Of a stretch of 64,000 nt of DNA, positions 1 through 13,000 are shown one piece after another. The stretch comes from Sepiola atlantica. Taxonomy: Eukaryota; Mollusca; Cephalopoda; Sepiida; Sepiolidae. The DNA is taken from positions 434,001-498,000 of the forward strand of contig CAUVYP010000244.1 of NCBI GenBank assembly GCA_963556195.1. The letters are read 5' to 3'. Every line of letters starts with the position of its first letter. Positions within the stretch are counted from its first letter, which is position 1. Under the pieces are notes generated by a model. It had not been told where the DNA came from, made no database searches, and was given only the letters and a program-made list of their open reading frames with translations. Made by a program: the position numbers and the translations under genes.

Positions 1-164
1 TCGCTTGTGTTAATAACTTCCACATTTATAAGAATTGTGCTCCGAAACTTTGCAGACATTAGCGGACACACATTTTCTACTGAAGTACCAAGTTTCAGAA
101 GTTCAGCTCTTGTACTCCCGGAGATATGTCGATACAAACTGAATACGCAAAACATCAACAAAAT
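1..164. repeat. Partial satellite unit, E-like, truncated by window edge
   Basis: The window opens inside a unit at about unit position 23. The 'tcgcttgtgttaataac' start carries the E-type bases g29 and a34, and the rest has the E/A-type c65 and a80. The truncation is only the window edge, so the array extends further left. Confidence 0.95.
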
Positions 165-2024
165 TTAGTGCGATTTTAAGTTGATATCGCTTTTGTTTAT
201 AACTTCCACATTTATAAGAATTGTGCTCCGAAACTTTGCAGACATTAGCGGACACACATTTTCTACTGAAGTACCAAGTTTCAGAAGTTCAGCTCTTGTA
301 CTCCCGGAGATATGTCGATACAAACTGAATACGCATAACATCAACAAAATTTAGTGCGATTTTAAGTTGATATCGCTTGCGTTTATAACTTCCACATTTA
401 TACAAATTGTGCTCTGAAACTTTGCAGACATTAGCGGACACACATTTTCGACTGAAGTACCAAGTTTCAGAAGTTCAGCTCTTGTACTCCCGGAGATATG
501 TCGATACAAACTGAATACGCAAAACATCAACACAATTTAGTGCGATTTAAAAGGTATATCGCTTGTGTTAATAACTTCCACATTTATAAGAATTGTGCTC
601 TGAAACTTTGCAGACCTTAGCGGACACACATTTTCTACTGAAGTACCAAGTTTCAGAAGTTCAGCTCTTGTACTCCCGGAGATATGTCGATACAAACTGA
701 ATACGCAAAACATCAACAAAATTTAGTGCGATTTAAAAGGTATATCGCTTGTGTTAATAACTTCCACATTTATAAGAATTGTGCTCCGAAACTTTGCAGA
801 CATTAGCGGACACACATTTTCTACTGAAGTACCAAGTTTCAGAAGTTCAGCTCTTGTACTCCCGGAGATATGTCGATACAAACTGAATACGCAAAACATC
901 AACAAAATTTAGTGCGATTTTAAGTTGATATCGCTTGTGTTTATAACTTCCACATTTATACAAATTGTGCTCTGAAACTTTGCAGACATTAGCGGACACA
1001 CATTTTCTACTGAAGTACCAAGTTTCAGAAGTTCAGCTCTTGTACTCCCGGAGATATGTCGATACAAACTGAATACGCAAAACATCAACAAAATTTAGTG
1101 CGATTTTAAGTTGATATCGCTTTTGTTTATAACTTCCACATTTATAAGAATTGTGCTCTGAAACTTTGCAGACCTTAGCGGACACACATTTTCTACTGAA
1201 GTACCAAGTTTCAGAAGTTCAGCTCTTGTACTCCCGGAGATATGTCGATACAAACTGAATACGCAAAACATCAACAAAATTTAGTGCGATTTAAAAGGTA
1301 TATCGCTTGTGTTAATAACTTAACCATTTATAAGAATTGTGCTCCGAAACTTTGCAGACATTAGCGGACACACATTTTCTACTGAAGTACCAAGTTTCAG
1401 AAGTTCAGCTCTTGTACTCCCGGAGATATGTCGATATAAACTGAATACGCAAAACATCAACAAAATTTAGTGCGATTTTAAGTTGATATCGCTTGTGTTT
1501 ATAACTTCCACATTTATACAAATTGTGCTCTGAAACTTTGCAGACATTAGCGGACACACATTTTCTACTGAAGTACCAAGTTTCAGAAGTTCAGCTCTTG
1601 TACTCCCGGAGATATGTCGATACAAACTGAATACGCAAAACATCAACAAAATTTAGTGCGATTTTAAGTTGATATCGCTTTTGTTTATAACTTCCACATT
1701 TATAAGAATTGTGCTCTGAAACTTTGCAGACATTAGCGGACACACATTTTCTACTGAAGTACCAAGTTTCAGAAGTTCAGCTCTTGTACTCCCGGAGATA
1801 TGTCGATACAAACTGAATACGCAAAACATCAACAAAATTTAGTGCGATTTAAAAGGTATATCGCTTGTGTTAATAACTTCCACATTTATAAGAATTGTGC
1901 TCCGAAACTTTGCAGACATTAGCGGACACACATTTTCTACTGAAGTACCAAGTTTCAGAAGTTCAGCTCTTGTACTCCCGGAGATATGTCGATACAAACT
2001 GAATACGCAAAACATCAACAAAAT
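165..2024. repeat. Mixed satellite segment, 10 units
   Basis: Unit order is A-D-F-E-C-B-E*-C-K-E. There is no clean higher-order duplication inside, although E-C-B and E*-C-K at 723-1280 and 1281-1838 look like a diverged 3-unit step. The first unit carries a private 'gcataacatc' variant near 333. The D unit at 351 is the only D left of 13 kb. The unit at 1281 (E*) has a cluster of three adjacent substitutions. Confidence 0.85.
1322..1324. other. Clustered three-base substitution in one unit
   Basis: Where other units read 'aacttccacattt', this one reads 'aacttaaccattt', so unit positions 42-44 change from cca to aac with no length change. No other unit has this. It could be a single multi-base event, a compensated 1-bp insertion and deletion, or a local assembly error. 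The same unit also has a private c-to-t near 1436. Confidence 0.8.
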
Positions 2025-2210
2025 TTAGTACGATTTTAAGTTGATATCGCTTTTGTTTATAACTTCCACATTTATAAGAATTGTGCTCCGAAACTTTGCA
2101 GACATTAGCGGACACACATTTTCTACTGAAGTACCAAGTTTCAGAAGTTCAGCTCTTGTACTCCCGGAGATATGTCGATACAAACTGAATACGCAAATTA
2201 TCAACAAAAT

Positions 2211-2396
2211 TTAGTGCGATTTTAAGTTGATATCGCTTGTGTTTATAACTTCCACATTTATACAAATTGTGCTCTGAAACTTTGCAGACATTAGCGGACA
2301 CACATTTTCTACTGAAGTACCAAGTTTCAGAAGTTCAGCTCTTGTACTCCCGGAGATATGTCGATACAAACTGAATACGCAAAACATCAACAAAAT
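2211..2396. repeat. Exemplar of unit type C
   Basis: Type C has t29g ('cgcttgtgttta'), a53c with g54a ('tatacaaatt') and c65t. It is common from the left end to 54 kb and almost absent beyond. The Cb subtype with a80c exists only in the 6-unit repeat at 7.2-9.5 kb. Confidence 0.85.
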
Positions 2397-2582
2397 TTAG
2401 TGCGATTTTAAGTTGATATCGCTTTTGTTTATAACTTCCACATTTATAAGAATTGTGCTCTGAAACTTTGCAGACCTTAGCGGACACACATTTTCTACTG
2501 AAGTACCAAGTTTCAGAAGTTCAGCTCTTGTACTCCCGGAGATATGTCGATACAAACTGAATACGCAAAACATCAACAAAAT
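2397..2582. repeat. Exemplar of unit type B
   Basis: Type B has c65t ('gctctgaaac') and a80c ('cagaccttag') on an A-type left end. The subtype Bh adds a53t ('tatatgaatt') at 11510, 15974, 22112, 25646 and 28064. The a80c marker, shared with F, is last seen near 51 kb. Confidence 0.85.
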
Positions 2583-2768
2583 TTAGTGCGATTTAAAAGG
2601 TATATCGCTTGTGTTAATAACTTCCACATTTATAAGAATTGTGCTCCGAAACTTTGCAGACATTAGCGGACACACATTTTCTACTGAAGTACCAAGTTTC
2701 AGAAGTTCAGCTCTTGTACTCCCGGAGATATGTCGATACAAACTGAATACGCAAAACATCAACAAAAT
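2583..2768. repeat. Exemplar of unit type E
   Basis: The left end reads 'gatttaaaaggtatatcgc' followed by 'ttgtgttaataac', and the rest is A-like. E is present along the whole window. Its left block differs from A at several neighbouring positions (12-20), which suggests an old conversion or a separate ancestral lineage. A 'c161a' subtype ('acaaaatgaat') follows B in several HORs. Confidence 0.85.
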
Positions 2769-4814
2769 TTAGTGCTATTTTAAGTTGATATCGCTTTTGT
2801 TTATAACTTCCACATTTATAAGAATTGTGCTCCGAAACTTTGCAGACATTAGCGGACACACATTTTCCACTGAAGTACCTAGTTTCAGAAGTTCAGCTCT
2901 TGTACTCCCGGAGATATGTCGATACAAACTGAATACGCAAAACATCAACAAAATTTAGTGCGATTTTAAGTTGTTATCGCTTTTGTTTATAACTTCCACA
3001 TTTATGAGAATTGTGCTCCGAAACTTTGCAGACAATAGCGGACACACATTTTCTACTAATGTACCAAGTTTCAGAAGTTCAGCTCTTGTACTCCCGGAGA
3101 TATGTCGATACAAACTGAATACGCAAAACATAAACAAAATTTAGTGCGATTTAAAGTTGATAAGTCTTTTGTTAATAACTTCCACATTTATAAGAAGTGT
3201 TCTCCGAAACTTTGCAGACATTAGCGGACACACATTTTCTACTGAAGTACCAAGTTTCAGAAGTTCAGCTCTTGTACTCCCGGAGATATGTCGATACAAA
3301 CTGAATACGCAAAACATCAACAAAATTTAGTGCGATTTTAAGTTGATATCGCTTTTGTTTATAACTTCCACATTTATAAGAATTGTGCTCTGAAACTTTG
3401 CAGACCTTAGCGGACACACATTTTCCACTGAAGTACCAAGTTTCAGAAGTTCAGCTCTTGTACTCCCGGAGATATGTCGATACAAACTGAATACGCAAAA
3501 CATCAACAAAATTTAGTGCGATTTAAAAGGTATATCGCTTGTGTTAATAACTTCCACATTTATAAAAATTGTGCTCCGAAACTTTGCAGACATTAGCGGA
3601 CACACATTTTCTACTGAAGTACCAAGTTTCAGAAGTTCAGCTCTTGTACTCCCGGAGATATGTCGATACAAACTGAATACGCAAAACATCAACAAAATTT
3701 AGTGCGATTTTAAGTTGATATCGCTTTTGTTTATAACTTCCACATTTATAAGAATTGTGCTCCGAAACTTTGCAGACATTAGCGGACACACATTTTCCAC
3801 TGAAGTACCAAGTTTCAGAAGTTCAGCTCTTGTACTCCCGGAGATATGTCGATACAAACTGAATACGCAAAACATCAACAAAATTTAGTGCGATTTTAAG
3901 TTGATATCGCTTTTGTTTATAACTTCCACATTTATGAGAATTGTGCTCCGAAACTTTGCAGACAATAGCGGACACACATTTTCTACTAATGTACCAAGTT
4001 TCAGAAGTTCAGCTCTTGTACTCCCGGAGATATGTCGATACAAACTGAATACGCAAAACATAAACAAAATTTAGTGCGATTTAAAGTTGATAAGTCTTTT
4101 GTTAATAACTTCCACATTTATAAGAATTGTGCTCCGAAACTTTGCAGACATTAGCGGACACACATTTTCTACTGAAGTACCAAGTTTCAGAAGTTCAGCT
4201 CTTGTACTCCCGGAGATATGTCGATACAAACTGAATACGCAAAACATCAACAAAATTTAGTACGATTTTAAGTTGATATCGCTTTTGTTTATAACTTCCA
4301 CATTTATAAGAATTGTGCTCCGAAACTTTGCAGACATTAGCGGACACACATTTTCTACTGAAGTACCAAGTTTCAGAAGTTCAGCTCTTGTACTCCCGGA
4401 GATATGTCGATACAAACTGAATACGCAAATTATCAACAAAATTTAGTGCGATTTTAAGTTGATATCGCTTGTGTTTATAACTTCCACATTTATACAAATT
4501 GTGCTCTGAAACTTTGCAGACATTAGCGGACACACATTTTCTACTGAAGTACCAAGTTTCAGAAGTTCAGCTCTTGTACTCCCGGAGATATGTCGATACA
4601 AACTGAATACGCAAAACATCAACAAAATTTAGTGCGATTTTAAGTTGATATCGCTTTTGTTTATAACTTCCACATTTATAAGAATTGTGCTCTGAAACTT
4701 TGCAGACCTTAGCGGACACACATTTTCTACTGAAGTACCAAGTTTCAGAAGTTCAGCTCTTGTACTCCCGGAGATATGTCGATACAAACTGAATACGCAA
4801 AACATCAACACAAT

Positions 4815-5000
4815 TTAGTGCGATTTAAAAGGTATATCGCTTGTGTTAATAACTTCCACATTTATAAGAATTGTGCTCTGAAACTTTGCAGACCTTAGCG
4901 GACACACATTTTCTACTGAAGTACCAAGTTTCAGAAGTTCAGCTCTTGTACTCCCGGAGATATGTCGATACAAACTGAATACGCAAAACATCAACAAAAT
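4815..5000. repeat. Exemplar of unit type F (E left end, B middle)
   Basis: It has an E-type left end up to position 34, then c65t and a80c as in B, so F looks like an E/B recombinant that was later amplified. In the left region it is preceded by 'caacacaat' instead of 'caacaaaat' (at 537, 4815, 7790 and 8906). Confidence 0.8.
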
Positions 5001-5558
5001 TTAGTGCGATTTAAAAGGTATATCGCTTGTGTTAATAACTTCTACATTTATAAGAATTGTGCTCCGAAACTTTGCAGACATTAGCGGACACACATTTTCT
5101 ACTGAAGTACCAAGTTTCAGAAGTTCAGCTCTTGTACTCCCGGAGATATGTCGATACAAACTGAATACGCAAAACATCAACAAAATTTAGTGCGATTTTA
5201 AGTTGATATCGCTTGTGTTTATAACTTCCACATTTATACAAATTGTGCTCTGAAACTTTGCAGACATTAGCGGACACACATTTTCTACTGAAGTACCATG
5301 TTTCAGAAGTTCAGCTCTTGTACTCCCGGAGATATGTCGATACAAACTGAATACGCAAAACATCAACAAAATTTAGTGCGATTTAAAAGGTATATCGCTT
5401 GTGTTAATAACTTCCACATTTATAAGAATTGTGCTCCGAAACTTTGCAGACATTAGCGGACACACATTTTCTACTGAAGTACCAAGTTTCAGAAGTTCAG
5501 CTCTTGTACTCCCGGAGATATGTCGATACAAACTGAATACGCAAAACATCAACAAAAT

Positions 5559-5743
5559 TAAGTGCGATTTTAAGTTGATATCGCTTTTGTTTATAACTTC
5601 CACATTATAAGAATTGTGCTCCGAAACTTTGCAGACATTAGCGGACACACATTTTCCACTGAAGTACCAAGTTTCAGAAGTTCAGCTCTTGTACTCCCGG
5701 AGATATGTCGATACAAACTGAATACGCAAAACATCAACAAAAT
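5559..5743. repeat. 185-bp satellite unit with the only net indel in the window
   Basis: This Ac-type unit reads 'cacattataag' instead of 'cacatttataag', losing one t from a run of three at 5605-5606. All units left of it start at 165+186n and all units right of it at 5744+186n. It also carries a private t-to-a at unit position 2 (5560), which removes the usual TAA on the minus strand and TAG on the plus strand. Two rare changes in one unit, one of them in a short homopolymer, could be a real young variant or a residual sequencing error. Confidence 0.9.
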
Positions 5744-7045
5744 TTAGTGCGATTTTAAGTTGATATCGCTTTTGTTTATAACTTCCACATTTATGAGAAT
5801 TGTGCTCCGAAACTTTGCAGACAATAGCGGACACACATTTTCTACTAATGTACCAAGTTTCAGAAGTTCAGCTCTTGTACTCCCGGAGATATGTCGATAC
5901 AAACTGAATACGCAAAACATAAACAAAATTTAGTGCGATTTAAAGTTGATAAGTCTTTTGTTAATAACTTCCACATTTATAAGAATTGTGCTCCGAAACT
6001 TTGCAGACATTAGCGGACACACATTTTCTACTGAAGTACCAAGTTTCAGAAGTTCAGCTCTTGTACTCCCGGAGATATGTCGATACAAACTGAATACGCA
6101 AAACATCAACAAAATTTAGTACGATTTTAAGTTGATATCGCTTTTGTTTATAACTTCCACATTTATAAGAATTGTGCTCCGAAACTTTGCAGACATTAGC
6201 GGACACACATTTTCTACTGAAGTACCAAGTTTCAGAAGTTCAGCTCTTGTACTCCCGGAGATATGTCGATACAAACTGAATACGCAAATTATCAACAAAA
6301 TTTAGTGCGATTTTAAGTTGATATCGCTTGTGTTTATAACTTCCACATTTATACAAATTGTGCTCTGAAACTTTGCAGACATTAGCGGACACACATTTTC
6401 TACTGAAGTACCAAGTTTCAGAAGTTCAGCTCTTGTACTCCCGGAGATATGTCGATACAAACTGAATACGCAAAACATCAACAAAATTTAGTGCGATTTT
6501 AAGTTGATATCGCTTTTGTTTATAACTTCCACATTTATAAGAATTGTGCTCTGAAACTTTGCAGACCTTAGCGGACACACATTTTCTACTGAAGTACCAA
6601 GTTTCAGAAGTTCAGCTCTTGTACTCCCGGAGATATGTCGATACAAACTGAATACGCAAAACATCAACAAAATTTAGTGCGATTTAAAAGGTATATCGCT
6701 TGTGTTAATAACTTCCACATTTATAAGAATTGTGCTCCGAAACTTTGCAGACATTAGCGGACACACATTTTCTACTGAAGTACCAAGTTTCAGAAGTTCA
6801 GCTCTTGTACTCCCGGAGATATGTCGATACACACTGAATACGCAAAACATCAACAAAATTTAGTGCTATTTTAAGTTGATATCGCTTTTGTTTATAACTT
6901 CCACATTTATAAGAATTGTGCTCCGAAACTTTGCAGACATTAGCGGACACACATTTTCCACTGAAGTACCAAGTTTCAGAAGTTCAGCTCTTGTACTCCC
7001 GGAGATATGTCGATACAAACTGAATACGTAAAACATCAACAAAAT

Positions 7046-7231
7046 TTAGTGCGATTTTAAGTTGATATCGCTTTTGTTTATAACTTCCACATTTATGAGA
7101 ATTGTGCTCCGAAACTTTGCAGACAATAGCGGACACACATTTTCTACTAATGTACCAAGTTTCAGAAGTTCAGCTCTTGTACTCCCGGAGATATGTCGAT
7201 ACAAACTGAATACGCAAAACATAAACAAAAT
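7046..7231. repeat. Exemplar of unit type H
   Basis: Type H has a52g ('ttatgagaatt'), t81a ('gacaatag'), g104a with a106t ('ctaatgtacc') and c178a ('cataaac'). From 33.8 kb rightwards a subtype with g104, a106t and c111g ('ctgatgtacg') replaces it, with 'ctaatgtacg' in two units near 47 kb. Confidence 0.88.
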
Positions 7232-7417
7232 TTAGTGCGATTTAAAGTTGATAAGTCTTTTGTTAATAACTTCCACATTTATAAGAATTGTGCTCCGAAA
7301 CTTTGCAGACATTAGCGGACACACATTTTCTACTGAAGTACCAAGTTTCAGAAGTTCAGCTCTTGTACTCCCGGAGATATGTCGATACAAACTGAATACG
7401 CAAAACATCAACAAAAT
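7232..7417. repeat. Exemplar of unit type I
   Basis: The left end 'gatttaaagttgataagtc' followed by 'ttttgttaataac' is unique to this type and breaks the 'atatcgc' motif found in all others. I count 31 copies, and every one is preceded by a unit ending in 'cataaac', whatever the type of that preceding unit. Confidence 0.88.
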
Positions 7418-7603
7418 TTAGTACGATTTTAAGTTGATATCGCTTTTGTTTATAACTTCCACATTTATAAGAATTGTGCTCCGAAACTTTGCAGACATTA
7501 GCGGACACACATTTTCTACTGAAGTACCAAGTTTCAGAAGTTCAGCTCTTGTACTCCCGGAGATATGTCGATACAAACTGAATACGCAAATTATCAACAA
7601 AAT
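7418..7603. repeat. Exemplar of unit type J
   Basis: Type J has g6a ('ttagtacgat') at the left end and a174t with c175t ('caaattatcaac') at the right end. I count 22 units with both, from 2025 to 40340. The right-end marker alone also occurs at 13742, 32156, 32528, 36620 and 36992; the left-end marker alone occurs at 42758 and 50198. Confidence 0.85.
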
Positions 7604-10021
7604 TTAGTGCGATTTTAAGTTGATATCGCTTGTGTTTATAACTTCCACATTTATACAAATTGTGCTCTGAAACTTTGCAGACCTTAGCGGACACACATTT
7701 TCTACTGAAGTACCAAGTTTCAGAAGTTCAGCTCTTGTACTCCCGGAGATATGTCGATACAAACTGAATACGCAAAACATCAACACAATTTAGTGCGATT
7801 TAAAAGGTATATCGCTTGTGTTAATAACTTCCACATTTATAAGAATTGTGCTCTGAAACTTTGCAGACCTTAGCGGACACACATTTTCTACTGAAGTACC
7901 AAGTTTCAGAAGTTCAGCTCTTGTACTCCCGGAGATATGTCGATACAAACTGAATACGCAAAACATCAACAAAATTTAGTGCGATTTAAAAGGTATATCG
8001 CTTGTGTTAATAACTTCTACATTTATAAGAATTGTGCTCCGAAACTTTGCAGACATTAGCGGACACACATTTTCTACTGAAGTACCAAGTTTCAGAAGTT
8101 CAGCTCTTGTACTCCCGGAGATATGTCGATACAAACTGAATACGCAAAACATCAACAAAATTTAGTGCGATTTTAAGTTGATATCGCTTGTGTTTATAAC
8201 TTCCACATTTATACAAATTGTGCTCTGAAACTTTGCAGACATTAGCGGACACACATTTTCTACTGAAGTACCAAGTTTCAGAAGTTCAGCTCTTGTACTC
8301 CCGGAGATATGTCGATACAAACTGAATACGCAAAACATAAACAAAATTTAGTGCGATTTAAAGTTGATAAGTCTTTTGTTAATAACTTCCACATTTATAA
8401 GAATTGTGCTCCGAAACTTTGCAGACATTAGCGGACACACATTTTCTACTGAAGTACCAAGTTTCAGAAGTTCAGCTCTTGTACTCCCGGAGATATGTCG
8501 ATACAAACTGAATACGCAAAACATCAACAAAATTTAGTACGATTTTAAGTTGATATCGCTTTTGTTTATAACTTCCACATTTATAAGAATTGTGCTCCGA
8601 AACTTTGCAGACATTAGCGGACACACATTTTCTACTGAAGTACCAAGTTTCAGAAGTTCAGCTCTTGTACTCCCGGAGATATGTCGATACAAACTGAATA
8701 CGCAAATTATCAACAAAATTTAGTGCGATTTTAAGTTGATATCGCTTGTGTTTATAACTTCCACATTTATACAAATTGTGCTCTGAAACTTTGCAGACCT
8801 TAGCGGACACACATTTTCTACTGAAGTACCAAGTTTCAGAAGTTCAGCTCTTGTACTCCCGGAGATATGTCGATACAAACTGAATACGCAAAACATCAAC
8901 ACAATTTAGTGCGATTTAAAAGGTATATCGCTTGTGTTAATAACTTCCACATTTATAAGAATTGTGCTCTGAAACTTTGCAGACCTTAGCGGACACACAT
9001 TTTCTACTGAAGTACCAAGTTTCAGAAGTTCAGCTCTTGTACTCCCGGAGATATGTCGATACAAACTGAATACGCAAAACATCAACAAAATTTAGTGCGA
9101 TTTAAAAGGTATATCGCTTGTGTTAATAACTTCTACATTTATAAGAATTGTGCTCCGAAACTTTGCAGACATTAGCGGACACACATTTTCTACTGAAGTA
9201 CCAAGTTTCAGAAGTTCAGCTCTTGTACTCCCGGAGATATGTCGATACAAACTGAATACGCAAAACATCAACAAAATTTAGTGCGATTTTAAGTTGATAT
9301 CGCTTGTGTTTATAACTTCCACATTTATACAAATTGTGCTCTGAAACTTTGCAGACATTAGCGGACACACATTTTCTACTGAAGTACCAAGTTTCAGAAG
9401 TTCAGCTCTTGTACTCCCGGAGATATGTCGATACAAACTGAATACGCAAAACATCAACAAAATTTAGTGCGATTTTAAGTTGATATCGCTTTTGTTTATA
9501 ACTTCCACATTTATAAGAATTGTGCTCTGAAACTTTGCAGACCTTAGCGGACACACATTTTCTACTGAAGTACCAAGTTTCAGAAGTTCAGCTCTTGTAC
9601 TCCCGGAGATATGTCGATACAAACTGAATACGCAAAACATCAACAAAATTTAGTGCGATTTAAAAGGTATATCGCTTGTGTTAATAACTTCCACATTTAT
9701 AAGAATTGTGCTCCGAAACTTTGCAGACATTAGCGGACACACATTTTCTACTGAAGTACCAAGTTTCAGAAGTTCAGCTCTTGTACTCCCGGAGATATGT
9801 CGATACAAACTGAATACGCAAAACATCAACAAAATTTAGTGCTATTTTAAGTTGATATCGCTTTTGTTTATAACTTCCACATTTATAAGAATTGTGCTCC
9901 GAAACTTTGCAGACATTAGCGGACACACATTTTCCACTGAAGTACCAAGTTTCAAAAGTTCAGCTCTTGTACTCCCGGAGATATGTCGATACAAACTGAA
10001 TACGCAAAACATCAACAAAAT

Positions 10022-13000
10022 TTAGTGCGATTTTAAGTTGATATCGCTTTTGTTTATAACTTCCACATTTATGAGAATTGTGCTCCGAAACTTTGCAGAC
10101 AATAGCGGACACACATTTTCTACTAATGTACCAAGTTTCAGAAGTTCAGCTCTTGTACTCCCGGAGATATGTCGATACAAACTGAATACGCAAAACATAA
10201 ACAAAATTTAGTGCGATTTAAAGTTGATAAGTCTTTTGTTAATAACTTCCACATTTATAAGAATTGTGCTCCGAAACTTTGCAGACATTAGCGGACACAC
10301 ATTTTCTACTGAAGTACCAAGTTTCAGAAGTTCAGCTCTTGTACTCCCGGAGATATGTCGATACAAACTGAATACGCAAAACATCAACAAAATTTAGTAC
10401 GATTTTAAGTTGATATCGCTTTTGTTTATAACTTCCACATTTATAAGAATTGTGCTCCGAAACTTTGCAGACATTAGCGGACACACATTTTCTACTGAAG
10501 TACCAAGTTTCAGAAGTTCAGCTCTTGTACTCCCGGAGATATGTCGATACAAACTGAATACGCAAATTATCAACAAAATTTAGTGCGATTTTAAGTTGAT
10601 ATCGCTTTTGTTTATAACTTCCACATTTATAAGAATTGTGCTCTGAAACTTTGCAGACATTAGCGGACACACATTTTCTACTGAAGTACCAAGTTTCAGA
10701 AGTTCAGCTCTTGTACTCCCGGAGATATGTCGATACAAACTGAATACGCAAAACATCAACAAAATTTAGTGCGATTTTAAGTTGATATCGCTTTTGTTTA
10801 TAACTTCCACATTTATGAGAATTGTGCTCCGAAACTTTGCAGACAATAGCGGACACACATTTTCTACTAATGTACCAAGTTTCAGAAGTTCAGCTCTTGT
10901 ACTCCCGGAGATATGTCGATACAAACTGAATACGCAAAACATAAACAAAATTTAGTGCGATTTAAAGTTGATAAGTCTTTTGTTAATAACTTCCACATTT
11001 ATAAGAATTGTGCTCCGAAACTTTGCAGACATTAGCGGACACACATTTTCTACTGAAGTACCAAGTTTCAGAAGTTCAGCTCTTGTACTCCCGGAGATAT
11101 GTCGATACAAACTGAATACGCAAAACATCAACAAAATTTAGTACGATATTAAGTTGATATCGCTTTTGTTTATAACTTCCACATTTATAAGAATTGTGCT
11201 CCGAAACTTTGCAGACATTAGCGGACACACATTTTCTACTGAAGTACCAAGTTTCAGAAGTTCAGCTCTTGTACTCCCGGAGATATGTCGATACAAACTG
11301 AATACGCAAATTATCAACAAAATTTAGTGCGATTTTAAGTTGATATCGCTTGTGTTTATAACTTCCACATTTATACAAATTGTGCTCTGAAACTTTGCAG
11401 ACATTAGCGGACACACATTTTCTACTGAAGTACCAAGTTTCAGAAGTTCAGCTCTTGTACTCCCGGAGATATGTCGATACAAACTGAATACGCAAAACAT
11501 CAACAAAATTTAGTGCGATTTTAAGTTGATATCGCTTTTGTTTATAACTTCCACATTTATATGAATTGTGCTCTGAAACTTTGCAGACCTTAGCGGACAC
11601 ACATTTTTGACTGAAGTACCAAGTTTCAGAAGTTCAGCTCTTGTACTCCCGGAGATATGTCGATACAAACTGAATACGCAAAACATCAACAAAATTTAGT
11701 GCGATTTAAAAGGTATATCGCTTGTGTTAATAACTTCCACATTTATAAGAATTGTGCTCCGAAACTTTGCAGACATTAGCGGACACACATTTTCTACTGA
11801 AGTACCAAGTTTCAGAAGTTCAGCTCTTGTACTCCCGGAGATATGTCGATACAAACTGAATACGTAAATCATCAACAAAATTTAGTGCTATTTTAAGTTG
11901 ATATCGCTTTTGTTTATAACTTCCACATTTATAAGAATTGTGCTCCGAAACTTTGCAGACATTAGCGGACACACATTTTCCACTGAAGTACCAAGTTTCA
12001 GAAGTTCAGCTCTTGTACTCCCGGAGATATGTCGATACAAACTGAATACGCAAAACATCAACAAAATTTAGTGCGATTTTAAGTTGATATCGCTTTTGTT
12101 TATAACTTCCACATTTATGAGAATTGTGCTCCGAAACTTTGCAGACAATAGCGGACACACATTTTCTACTAATGTACCAAGTTTCAGAAGTTCAGCTCTT
12201 GTACTCCCGGAGATATGTCGATACAAACTGAATACGCAAAACATAAACAAAATTTAGTGCGATTTAAAGTTGATAAGTCTTTTGTTAATAACTTCCACAT
12301 TTATAAGAATTGTGCTCCGAAACTTTGCAGACATTAGCGGACACACATTTTCTACTGAAGTACCAAGTTTCAGAAGTTCAGCTCTTGTACTCCCGGAGAT
12401 ATGTCGATACAAACTGAATACGCAAAACATCAACAAAATTTAGTACGATTTTAAGTTGATATCGCTTTTGTTTATAACTTCCACATTTATAAGAATTGTG
12501 CTCCGAAACTTTGCAGACATTAGCGGACACACATTTTCTACTGAAGTACCAAGTTTCAGAAGTTCAGCTCTTGTACTCCCGGAGATATGTCGATACAAAC
12601 TGAATACGCAAATTATCAACAAAATTTAGTGCGATTTTAAGTTGATATCGCTTGTGTTTATAACTTCCACATTTATACAAATTGTGCTCTGAAACTTTGC
12701 AGACATTAGCGGACACACATTTTCTACTGAAGTACCAAGTTTCAGAAGTTCAGCTCTTGTACTCCCGGAGATATGTCGATACAAACTGAATACGTCAAAC
12801 ATCAACAAAATTTAGTGCGATTTTAAGTTGATATCGCTTTTGTTTATAACTTCCACATTTATAAGAATTGTGCTCTGAAACTTTGCAGACCTTAGCGGAC
12901 ACACATTTTCTACTGAAGTACCAAGTTTCAGAAGTTCAGCTCTTGTACTCCCGGAGATATGTCGATACAAACTGAATACGCAAAACATCAACAAAATTTA

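Larger units (their letters stand above)
2025..7045. repeat. H-I-J-C-B-E-G cassette region, 27 units
   Basis: Unit order is J-C-B-E-G-H-I-B-E-Ac-H-I-J-C-B-F-E-C-E-Ac-H-I-J-C-B-E-G. The recurring core is H-I-J-C-B-E-G, seen whole at 5744-7045 (7 units, 1302 bp) and without its H and I at 2025-2954. H-I recurs at 2955, 3885 and 5744. The blocks starting at 2955 and 3885 are 5 units (930 bp) apart. The I unit at 3141 has two private changes near 3198-3201. The segment contains the single 1-bp deletion of the window, at 5605-5606. Confidence 0.85.
7046..10021. repeat. 6-unit higher-order repeat (1116 bp, two copies) with flanking units
   Basis: Unit order is H, then I-J-Cb-F-E-C at 7232-8347, then I-J-Cb-F-E-C at 8348-9463, then B-E-G. 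Cb is a C unit with the B-type a80c, seen only at 7604 and 8720. Both copies share 'cttctacat' in the E unit (about 8020 and 9130) and 'caacacaat' before F. The last unit of copy 1 (8162) has a C-type left half but ends in the H-type 'cataaac', which marks the crossover between copies. F-E-C with the same 'cttctacat' also occurs at 4815-5372. Confidence 0.9.

Noticed and set aside
5401..5610. Plus-strand open frames at 5401-5610 and 54120-54356
   Set aside because: They result from loss of the one TAG per unit in that plus-strand frame by a single substitution at 5560 or 54292. The sequence is otherwise ordinary satellite.
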